Below are positions 14,675 through 21,359 of a stretch of 21,359 bases of DNA, one piece after another. The stretch covers positions 1 through 21,359 of the forward strand of contig CAZXMB010000033.1 in assembly GCA_964641715.1 (NCBI GenBank). Reading direction: 5' to 3'. This DNA comes from CAZXMB01 sp964641715 (lineage in GTDB: Bacteria > Desulfobacterota > BSN033 > UBA1163). Under the pieces are notes generated by a model, which was not told the origin of the DNA, ran no database searches, and saw only the letters and a program-made list of their open reading frames with translations. Position 1 is the stretch's first letter. Each line of letters begins with the position of its first letter. Position numbers and translations under genes: made by a program.

Positions 14675-16735
14675 TCAATTCTTTTTGGATTCTCCGGAGA
14701 GAGATTTCTCGAGAAGTTCGGCAATATCGAGCACCCTCACCCGGTCTTCGACTCCCCTGGCTTTAACCCCATCGCTTAACATGGTCAGGCAGTAGGGGCA
14801 GGCTGTGGCGATCACATCGGTTTTTTGCTCCAGGGCCTGATCCGTTCGCATCTCATTGATTCGCTTTCCAAGGTGCTCCTCCATCCACATCCTTCCTCCT
14901 CCGCCTCCGCAGCAAAAACTTTTTGCCCGGGATCTTTCCATCTCCCTGAGTCTCAATCCCGGGATGGAGGTAAGGATCTTTCGGGGTTCTTCATAAATCC
15001 CGTTGTAACGGCCGAGGTAGCAGGAATCGTGATAGGTCACCGTGGCCGGCTCCAGTCCTTTCAAACTCAACCGTTTCTCCTTCAGAAGCCTGGAGAGAAA
15101 CTCTGTCTGATGGAGGACCTCAAAGGTCCCTCCGAACTGAGGATATTCGTTCTTCAGGGTATTGAAACAGTGGGGGCAGGTGGTCAGGATCCTCCTGACC
15201 TGATAACGGTTCATGGTTTCGATGTTCGACTCCACCATCATCTTATAAAGATATTCATTTCCGATCCGGCGGGCCGGATCACCACAGCATCCTTCTTCCT
15301 TACCGAGGATACCGAATTTCACTTCGGCCCGTTGAAGGATTTTCACCATGGAAATGGCCACTTTTTTATTTCGGTCGTCATACCCCTTAAAACAGCCCGG
15401 AAAGTAGAGAAGCTCGACCTCAGGGTCTTCCTGAAGTGTCTTCACTCCGAGATCAGAAGCCCAATCATCCCTGAGATGTCTCTCCGCTCCCCAGGGATTG
15501 CCTCTCCTCTCCATGTTTCGGAAGACGTCACGAAGCTCAGAGGGGTAGCGCGATTCCATCAGGACAAGGGACCGTCTCATCTCGATGATCTTGTCATAGG
15601 CCGAGATGAAGACAGGGCATTGTTCTTGGCAGTTGAGGCAGAACGTACAGGCCCAGAGCTCGTCTTCACTGACGGTCGTCTCCGTGATAGCCCGGGGCTG
15701 GCGTTTTTCCGCTGGAGTGTTGAGAAGTTTCGGCCCCTCACGCCACAGGTGCTCCTTGAGGTTCTGGATGACCCGCCTGGGGGAAAGGGGTTTCTGTGAC
15801 AGGTGGGCAGGGCACGCATCCTGGCATCGGCCGCAATTCGTGCAGGCTTCAAGATCTAATAATTGCTTCCAGGTAAATTCAGGGATCTCTCTCACGCCGA
15901 AGGTTTCCGCCTCATCAAAGTTCGGAATGGGCGCAAGACCACCTTTTGGTTTGAGGGAGCGGAAAAAAATATTGATGGGAGAGAGGAACAGGTGCTGTAA
16001 GGGAGAGTGGCTGACCGTGACATAGGCAAAAAGTATGAATACCGGCAGGGCATGGATGAAAATGCGGTGCCAGATAAAAAGTTCGTTCAAGGGCTCTGTG
16101 GGGAGGATCAACATGAGACGGGAGATCGGATAACTGATCGGAGCCCAGTAAGGCCAATCAGGAGGAGCGGCCACTCCAGGGGCAGTGATCCGATAGCCCT
16201 TGATCAAATAGCCGGTCATTAAAAGGACAAAACCCCAAATGAAGACCAGTGTCCTGTCCGGTTTGGTCTCCAGACGGGAAGGCTTCATGATATATCTCCG
16301 GAGGATGGCCATCCCTCCGCCGATCAAGAGCAGGACTCCTCCCGCCTCAGAGAGAAAAGAAGCATACAAGAAGAGAGGCTGAGGCGGATTCGTCAGACCG
16401 ATGGGGTAGGAGAAGATCCTGACGATTTTACCTGTCAGGATTAAAAGAGCTCCATAAAAGATCAGAAAATGCATGGTCCCCGGGTATCCCTCTTTCCAGA
16501 AACGGAGATGAAGAAACGTTACGGTAAAGACCGTTCTGAGCCGGCTCCATACCCGTTCGTATCTATTCTCAGGATTTCCGAGATGCCACAGGCGGTAATG
16601 CTGCCTGAAAAGACAGAAGGCAAAAAGCGCAGCGAGCCCTATGAAAAGAACTGAAGAACCGATGAGAATGGGCAGGAATATCCTGCTGAGATAAACCTCC
16701 TGAAATGACCAAAACCGAAGTCCGGAAGATTCCAT
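14675..16735 (-). CDS. Membrane cytochrome b/HdrD-like iron-sulfur oxidoreductase (EMO-like)
   Basis: A 686-residue fusion. The N-terminal 250 residues carry about five or six membrane helices with NarI-like histidines (candidates H76, H89, H223, H229, H243) that could bind heme b. The cytoplasmic part has two [4Fe-4S] motifs (C298/C301/C304/C308; C363/C366/C369/C373) and two CCG domains (C448, C483-C484, C520/C523; C572, C608-C609, C646/C649). This layout matches the DUF224-type ETF:menaquinone oxidoreductase (EMO) of syntrophic bacteria and related HdrD/DsrK membrane proteins, which move electrons between flavoproteins and menaquinone. No etfAB genes are in the window, so the donor here may instead be the adjacent FAD/iron-sulfur fusion. 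The start follows the previous stop by 10 bases, with GAGG near that stop. Confidence 0.85.
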   Translation of the reverse strand: MESSGLRFWSFQEVYLSRIFLPILIGSSVLFIGLAALFAFCLFRQHYRLWHLGNPENRYERVWSRLRTVFTVTFLHLRFWKEGYPGTMHFLIFYGALLILTGKIVRIFSYPIGLTNPPQPLFLYASFLSEAGGVLLLIGGGMAILRRYIMKPSRLETKPDRTLVFIWGFVLLMTGYLIKGYRITAPGVAAPPDWPYWAPISYPISRLMLILPTEPLNELFIWHRIFIHALPVFILFAYVTVSHSPLQHLFLSPINIFFRSLKPKGGLAPIPNFDEAETFGVREIPEFTWKQLLDLEACTNCGRCQDACPAHLSQKPLSPRRVIQNLKEHLWREGPKLLNTPAEKRQPRAITETTVSEDELWACTFCLNCQEQCPVFISAYDKIIEMRRSLVLMESRYPSELRDVFRNMERRGNPWGAERHLRDDWASDLGVKTLQEDPEVELLYFPGCFKGYDDRNKKVAISMVKILQRAEVKFGILGKEEGCCGDPARRIGNEYLYKMMVESNIETMNRYQVRRILTTCPHCFNTLKNEYPQFGGTFEVLHQTEFLSRLLKEKRLSLKGLEPATVTYHDSCYLGRYNGIYEEPRKILTSIPGLRLREMERSRAKSFCCGGGGGRMWMEEHLGKRINEMRTDQALEQKTDVIATACPYCLTMLSDGVKARGVEDRVRVLDIAELLEKSLSGESKKN

Positions 16736-16745
16736 CGCCTCATCC

Positions 16746-16979
16746 TCACTCTTTTAACATCACTGAGATACGGGGGTAGAAAGTGAACAGGTGAGCAATG
16801 AGAAATGAGAAGACCAGGCACCCCAAGATGATGAGCGTCACCTTGATCAATCGGTGGTATTTGTGATCCATTCCGAAATCGAACAGGGTAAATTTGATCC
16901 CTGCGAGAAGGGAGTAAAGGATGGCTGTCAATAGGGTTAACTCTAACAGAATGGCGATTGGCCTCAGGAAACTTCCCAT
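16746..16979 (-). CDS. Small two-helix membrane protein
   Basis: A 77-residue hydrophobic protein with helices at about 8-28 and 49-69, separated by a short polar loop with DHKYHRL. No family is recognised. The ATG at 16979 is preferred over TTG at 17000 because GAGGAAGAG precedes it at a good distance. It sits between the NrfD subunit and the cytochrome b/HdrD fusion, with 69 and 10 bases to each, so it may be a structural membrane subunit bridging or stabilising these two modules. The two loop histidines could touch a cofactor, but this is a guess. Confidence 0.7.
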   Translation of the reverse strand: MGSFLRPIAILLELTLLTAILYSLLAGIKFTLFDFGMDHKYHRLIKVTLIILGCLVFSFLIAHLFTFYPRISVMLKE

Positions 16980-17048
16980 TGTCTCTTCCTCAGCATCCAA
17001 TTTTCTTCAAGCCTTTTCATTTCTCTCCCCCGGGAGATTGTGTCGCAA

Positions 17049-18248
17049 TTATGACACAGTCTCTGGAGGAGGGGGCGTCTCCCTTCTCTCAATGATGGGT
17101 AAGAGCTCCAGATTTCTGCAGCCATGGATAAAGAACAATCCCATCAGTGAAAATATACCAAGGCACATCAGCAATTCGATGAGTGTTATGGGGAAAGAGC
17201 CTGCCTCTCCCCAGATCCCCTCAATCTGCCCGGGATAGAAAGGCATCGGATGAGCGGTCCCGGGGATGACCACGAGAAATCTCTCAAAGAAGATACCGGT
17301 GACGACTAAAAATGATGCAACCAGCAGGCCCCCAACGGTCTTTTTGACCCGGGGATGGATCAATAAAAGGATGGGGAAGATATAGGCACATCCAACCTGA
17401 AATATCCAGAATAGCCAGGCAAAAGGTCCGGTCAGAAGCCACAGGGTCGGTTCCCGATGGGGTGAATAAAGATGGGTTAATTTATCGATCAGGACTAAGA
17501 CCGCAAGCGCTATGATCAGGCCCAGAAGCAGTTTGCCCAGTGAGAAGAAGGGTTCTTTTTTAAAATCCCTTTTGGAAAGCTTAAATGCGAATATCACCAC
17601 AATGATGAGCAGGGCCAGCCCGGAGGCCATGGCCGCCGCAAGAAATTCGAAGGGTTTGAGGGGTGAATAGAAGATGGGCCTGGCGGCAACAAAACCGAAG
17701 ATCGCCCCTGTTCCCATATGGACCATTGCCGCCCAGACCATGGCCAGGATCCCCATCTTTTTGATGAACTTCATCTTTTCTGCAAAGATAAGTCCGAGGT
17801 AAACGAAACTGATAGCAAAATATCCTCCGTAGAGAATTCCGTTGACCGCAAACATCGAACGCATATTGTTTGCGACAAAGAACATGAACAGCCGCCACAT
17901 CTTCTCTGGTCTTCCCAGGTCCAGGGAGATTCCAACCATTGCGCCGAAGATCAACACCACGGCTAAAAAAACCGCGATCCTGGAGATCAGCCGGTACTCC
18001 TCCCTTCCGAAGACATAAGTGAGTGAGGAAAGCATGAGGGAGCCGGCGCTGAGGCCGATGAGATAAACCGTGATGATAATGGCCATCCCCCAGGGAACGG
18101 CGTTACTGATTCCGAACACACGGTGACCTTCCATATAGCTGATCACAAAACAGATGAATCCCGCAACTGTCAGGGCCACCAGAATGGCATTGAGGATATA
18201 AAACCCCCGGGGTTTGAAATCGATCGTCGTATAGGATAACTTGACCAT
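17049..18248 (-). CDS. NrfD/PsrC-type quinone-interacting membrane subunit
   Basis: A 399-residue integral membrane protein with about ten hydrophobic segments. Family marks are NAVPWGMAI (49-57), SLDLGRP (108-114), and RFLVVIPG followed by the conserved AHPMPFYPG (323-340). NrfD-like proteins bind quinones and have no heme; they pass electrons to or from a partner ferredoxin subunit, with proposed proton movement in some complexes. The true start is the ATG at 18248; an in-frame ATG at 18404 would run back through the preceding gene. The spacing to that gene is seven bases. It is the membrane anchor of the Mo-oxidoreductase module encoded upstream. Confidence 0.92.
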   Translation of the reverse strand: MVKLSYTTIDFKPRGFYILNAILVALTVAGFICFVISYMEGHRVFGISNAVPWGMAIIITVYLIGLSAGSLMLSSLTYVFGREEYRLISRIAVFLAVVLIFGAMVGISLDLGRPEKMWRLFMFFVANNMRSMFAVNGILYGGYFAISFVYLGLIFAEKMKFIKKMGILAMVWAAMVHMGTGAIFGFVAARPIFYSPLKPFEFLAAAMASGLALLIIVVIFAFKLSKRDFKKEPFFSLGKLLLGLIIALAVLVLIDKLTHLYSPHREPTLWLLTGPFAWLFWIFQVGCAYIFPILLLIHPRVKKTVGGLLVASFLVVTGIFFERFLVVIPGTAHPMPFYPGQIEGIWGEAGSFPITLIELLMCLGIFSLMGLFFIHGCRNLELLPIIERRETPPPPETVS

Positions 18249-18255
18249 GAACCGC

Positions 18256-18942
18256 TCACTTGAAGAGGTAATAGACTTTACATTTTGTATCCAGTTCCTC
18301 CCGAAGCCTGGTCCAGCCTCTTGAAGATAATAGTCGGGATACCTCACCCTGGGGGTCATCGAGATCTCCAAAGGTCCGGGCGTTTGACGGACACTCCTCC
18401 ACACAGGCAGGGACTACCTCTTTGCCTATCTTTTTTCCTTCTTTGATTCCCCTGTCGATCCGGTGGAAACAGAAGGTGCATTTCTCCACCACTCCATGGG
18501 TCCTCGTAGGAAACGGCCACTGTCCCCAGGATTTCCGGTCAGGGGGTAAATCCTGACGGTGGTATTCCTTTTCATCCTGTTCTTTATTATTGAAACTCCT
18601 TGCCCCATAGGGGCAGGCGACCATACAGTATTTGCATCCGATGCACTTTCTGAAGTCCTGCATGACGATTCCGTCTTCACGCCTGTAGGTTGCCTTTGCA
18701 GGACAGACCGTGACACAGGGAGCCTGTTCGCAGTGCATGCAGGGCATTGGAATCAGCATCGTCTGGACGTGTGGATACTTTCCATTGGTCACAGCAATGA
18801 CCTTGTTCCAGTATATCTCCCTTCTTCCCCTCTGCTCCTCCGGGGATCCGTGGGGGACATTGTTCTCGACCTTACAGGCAATGGTACACGCCTGGCAGCC
18901 CGTACATTTATCAAGATCGATCACCATTGCCCATCTTGTCAT
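18256..18942 (-). CDS. Four-cluster ferredoxin subunit (NrfC/PsrB/DmsB type)
   Basis: A 228-residue electron-transfer subunit with 16 cysteines in four groups: C13/C16/C19/C23, C68/C71/C76/C80, C100/C103/C106/C110 and C155/C158/C180/C184, a layout for four cubane clusters. It carries electrons between the catalytic molybdopterin subunit and the NrfD membrane subunit. It has no signal of its own; in this family it is usually co-exported with the Tat-bearing catalytic subunit. AAGG lies about nine bases before the ATG. It starts 13 bases after the molybdopterin subunit gene and is certainly in the same operon. Confidence 0.94.
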   Translation of the reverse strand: MTRWAMVIDLDKCTGCQACTIACKVENNVPHGSPEEQRGRREIYWNKVIAVTNGKYPHVQTMLIPMPCMHCEQAPCVTVCPAKATYRREDGIVMQDFRKCIGCKYCMVACPYGARSFNNKEQDEKEYHRQDLPPDRKSWGQWPFPTRTHGVVEKCTFCFHRIDRGIKEGKKIGKEVVPACVEECPSNARTFGDLDDPQGEVSRLLSSRGWTRLREELDTKCKVYYLFK

Positions 18943-18955
18943 CGTTCAGACCTTT

Positions 18956-21262
18956 TTAAACAGGATAGACCTTCACCCTCGTGTTGAGAGAGGAGGGCTG
19001 TCCGCTTACCCTGTCGTCATCGACGCCGATGATCTCATTGGGATTGGCGCCAATTCCCTTCTGCCACTTTCCATAGGCGTAATGTCCCTGGCCAGAGGGG
19101 ATGGCCAGCACCTCAGGATGAATCCCTTCGGAAAGCTTCAGTCTTCCCCTGATCCTCCCAAAAGGAGATTCGGCCCATACCCTCTGTCCGTTCCTGAGGT
19201 GAAAGGTCTCTGCGGTTCTGCTGTTGATCTCCATCACAATGTCCCAGCCCATCCCCTGCATGGGAAGATAGATCTCCTGGGCCCATGGATAATTTTGGCT
19301 CCCATTGCCCATCATCAATAAGGGCTGATAGGGGAGAAGGATAAGAGGGTACTTCTCACTCTCTCCCAGAAATCTCATTTCCCCGGAGCGGGGCAAGAAA
19401 TCCGTTTCTCCCTTTTTTATATTCCCGGTCTTGGATAGGAAGGATCTGAGGTTTCCGGATTCGAATTCAAATTTCTTAGAGGGGGTCCTGAAGAGTCGGT
19501 CATATTTCCGGTACCTGTACTCCCTTCCAACCCAGACCCCCTTTTTAAGGAGTTCTTCCCAGGGGATGAGTGGGCCCGTCCGAAATTTGACAAAGCCTTC
19601 AGAATTTCCTCCAAGCGCAGCGAAGGATCCGGCAACCCCTCCTTTCATCCTCCTGGACATCTCGAAGATCATATCGATCACGGGCCGTGCGTCACCCCTT
19701 GGAGGGATGGCAGGTTGCTTGATCCTCATTTCAGCCAATCCGCCGCCCGCTGAAGGATGGTCATAGCCCCATTCCTCGAGGTAAGTGGTAGAGGGCAGAA
19801 CGAGATCTGCATAGAGGGCCATTTCGCTGATGAAAGGGGAGATATGGACATAATAAGGAAGTTTTTTTAAGGCCTGATCCCATCTATGGCAGGAGGGGGC
19901 AGTCATATTGAAATTGCTGTTAAAACCGATGGCCATCTCGATGGGATAGGGCTTTCCTTCGATGAGGGAGTCAGGGACACGGTTGGTTACTGCCCTTGTC
20001 CCCAAAAACCGCTCCGTCCCTCCGAGGTCGATTCCTGGTTGGGATCTGCCTCTTTGAGTTGCCTTGTCTTCAATCACAGGGCCCATGTCCCGGTAGCTCG
20101 GGGCCTCCTGATAGATGATCCCGCCCGGGATGTCAATACTACCCACGAGTGCGTTTAGGCAGAAGATGGCATAGCTTATATAGGATCCGTCCGGCCTTGA
20201 GAGGGCTTCCTTCCCTCTGATGGCAAGGCCGGGCCCGGTTTTGGCAAATTCCCTTGCAACCCTTCGGATCGTTTCAGGAGGGATACCGGTGATCTTTGAG
20301 ATAAGGTCAGGGCTGTATTGCTCGAGGGCCAATTTTCGATAACCATCGAATCCATTTGACCAGCGACCGATGAAGGCATGGTCATAAAGGTCTTCAGCGA
20401 TGATGACATGGGCGATGGCCATGGCCAGGGCCCCCTCGGTTCCTGGATGAGCGGGGATCCATTCATCCGATTTTGAAGCGGTCACGGAGTACCTTGGATC
20501 GATGACAACGACCTTTGTCCTGCCGGGTCTTTCACGCCGCATCCTTCCCCATTTCCTCAGGAAACGAGAGAGGGGAACGCCTGAACTCAGCAGGTCGGCT
20601 CCGAAGGAAAGGATGTAGCTGGTGCGATCGAGATCATAGGAGGTCAGACCATAATGTCCGTCTGCCATCCAGTTTCCTGATTTTTCCGCCTCCAGGTCCA
20701 GACCCTCTCCTGAGATGAGATTCGGAGTTCCCAGTGCCTCTGCAAACCGGGAGATCATGTCCTGGGCGCTGACGGAATGAAGCCCTGAAAAGATCAGAAC
20801 CCGATGGGGCTGAAGGCGATCCCGGATTTCGTTCAGGCGAGATGTGACTTGGCGAAGCGCTTCATCCCATGAAATAGGGACCCATCGGGGGTCAATCTCT
20901 TTCCCCTTTTCCTTTGCCGTTCTCTTCAGAGGGGTATGGATTCGGTCCGGATCATAAAGGACCTGGAGACCGATATGGGCCCTCGGGCAGACCTTTCCTT
21001 CCGAGGCGGGAGAAAGGGGATTTCCGGTGATCCTGACCGCACGATCATCTGCCACTTTAACCCTTATGGCGCAACGGCCCTGACAGTTGAGGCAGGAGGT
21101 GGCGATCCATTTCGATCTCAGGGCCTTCTGAGGAGCTCTTACGGGAGAGGCAGAGACGGAGGGGAGAGGCCCGATCACCTGCTCGATTCCCACCACAGCC
21201 CCTGTCAGTGCAGACAGTTTGAGAAACCTCCTCCTGCTTACTTTCAGATGATCAGGATTCAC
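18956..21262 (-). CDS. Tat-exported molybdopterin oxidoreductase, PsrA/TtrA/Qrc-like catalytic subunit
   Basis: A 768-residue member of the complex iron-sulfur molybdoenzyme (CISM) family. A twin-arginine signal SRRRFLKLSA (9-18) marks export to the periplasm. The [4Fe-4S] motif is C57-x2-C60-x3-C64-x27-C92, followed by the Moco-binding domains and a C-terminal domain ending near NTRVKVYPV. At the place where PsrA/ArrA enzymes carry a Cys (or Sec/Ser) that ligates molybdenum, the sequence is SGEGLDLEAEK with D189. It may thus use an Asp ligand as NarG does, or lack Mo as QrcB and ActB do. The GTG start has GGAG eight bases upstream. The substrate is open: sulfur oxyanions, arsenate or quinone-linked electron transfer. 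Confidence 0.87.
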   Translation of the reverse strand: MNPDHLKVSRRRFLKLSALTGAVVGIEQVIGPLPSVSASPVRAPQKALRSKWIATSCLNCQGRCAIRVKVADDRAVRITGNPLSPASEGKVCPRAHIGLQVLYDPDRIHTPLKRTAKEKGKEIDPRWVPISWDEALRQVTSRLNEIRDRLQPHRVLIFSGLHSVSAQDMISRFAEALGTPNLISGEGLDLEAEKSGNWMADGHYGLTSYDLDRTSYILSFGADLLSSGVPLSRFLRKWGRMRRERPGRTKVVVIDPRYSVTASKSDEWIPAHPGTEGALAMAIAHVIIAEDLYDHAFIGRWSNGFDGYRKLALEQYSPDLISKITGIPPETIRRVAREFAKTGPGLAIRGKEALSRPDGSYISYAIFCLNALVGSIDIPGGIIYQEAPSYRDMGPVIEDKATQRGRSQPGIDLGGTERFLGTRAVTNRVPDSLIEGKPYPIEMAIGFNSNFNMTAPSCHRWDQALKKLPYYVHISPFISEMALYADLVLPSTTYLEEWGYDHPSAGGGLAEMRIKQPAIPPRGDARPVIDMIFEMSRRMKGGVAGSFAALGGNSEGFVKFRTGPLIPWEELLKKGVWVGREYRYRKYDRLFRTPSKKFEFESGNLRSFLSKTGNIKKGETDFLPRSGEMRFLGESEKYPLILLPYQPLLMMGNGSQNYPWAQEIYLPMQGMGWDIVMEINSRTAETFHLRNGQRVWAESPFGRIRGRLKLSEGIHPEVLAIPSGQGHYAYGKWQKGIGANPNEIIGVDDDRVSGQPSSLNTRVKVYPV

Positions 21263-21359
21263 TCCTTTATCTCCGAGAACATCTTTTTGATTTACGGGCT
21301 CTCATCAGAACATCTCAAATCCGGGTTGTCCATCAATATACTCAAAATTTCTTTGGAGT
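21263..21359 (-). other. Leader of the redox operon, possibly with the end of an upstream gene
   Basis: One reverse frame is open from the window edge and stops at 21292 with a coding-like tail (EILSILMDNPDLR), another stops at 21305. Either could be the C-terminus of a further operon gene such as a cytochrome c, but too little is visible to choose. No clear promoter is seen. Confidence 0.25.

Noticed and set aside
14825..15799. A 324-codon open frame on the plus strand
   Set aside because: It lies wholly antisense to the cytochrome b/HdrD fusion, whose CCG and ferredoxin motifs are unmistakable; the plus-strand product has no recognisable motif.
18710..19321. A 203-codon plus-strand frame
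   Set aside because: Antisense to the ferredoxin and molybdopterin subunit genes, whose cysteine motifs settle the strand.
1..21359. tRNA, rRNA, CRISPR array, complete insertion sequence or phage genes
   Set aside because: No cloverleaf-like, repeat-spacer, transposase or phage structural signal was seen on either strand.

Overview
The window is a 21.4 kb piece of a bacterial draft genome with one 100-N assembly gap (5930-6029). Gene content and protein style point to an anaerobic, respiratory or syntrophic Gram-negative, most likely of the Desulfobacterota (former Deltaproteobacteria). The clues are an Hfq of proteobacterial type, HdrD/DsrK-like CCG iron-sulfur proteins, an NrfD-type Mo-oxidoreductase operon and a membrane cytochrome b/HdrD fusion like the ETF:menaquinone oxidoreductases of syntrophs. 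This placement is inference; there is no rRNA or other marker in the window. Coding density is high and no stretch over 300 bases lacks a gene. The longest spacers are 3744-3952, 6917-7179 and 11280-11502.

Region 1 (1-3.75 kb, minus strand) is phoH, then a 7TM-HD phosphodiesterase of PgpH type, then ybeY (3' end cut by the window edge). It is a conserved RNA-maturation and c-di-AMP-turnover operon, and the last two genes overlap by about 100 bases out of frame. Region 2 (3.75-6.9 kb, minus) holds a GAF-Fis regulator, a diadenylate cyclase fused to a YbbR domain (N-terminus lost in the gap), a nitroreductase remnant cut short by a palindrome-rich segment, and a Sir2 deacylase. A c-di-AMP synthase and a likely c-di-AMP hydrolase therefore lie about 2.3 kb apart.

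Region 3 (7.1-10.4 kb, plus) is a housekeeping run: miaA, hfq, scpB, an RluB-type pseudouridine synthase and a dolichol-kinase-like membrane kinase. Region 4 (10.4-12.0 kb) has two poorly known genes: a degenerate aldo-keto-reductase-like protein (minus) and a four-cysteine protein (plus). Both meet their convergent neighbours with almost no space or with overlap.

Region 5 (12.0-21.3 kb, minus) is the most distinctive part, a six-gene redox operon. In transcription order it encodes a Tat-exported molybdopterin oxidoreductase lacking the usual Cys/Sec metal ligand, a 16-cysteine ferredoxin subunit, an NrfD membrane subunit, a two-helix membrane protein, a cytochrome b/HdrD-like fusion, and a GlcD-GlcF-type FAD/iron-sulfur fusion. 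Together they could link a 2-hydroxyacid or acyl-CoA/ETF electron donor through the menaquinone pool to a periplasmic CISM enzyme.

Outside the genes, the clearest unexplained structure is a pair of related inverted repeats built on CGTTAGAAA / TTTCTAACG. One lies in the leader of phoH, where an arm abuts the ribosome binding site. The other lies between the GAF-Fis gene and miaA, where it also carries a perfect operator-like palindrome placed just downstream of a good promoter.
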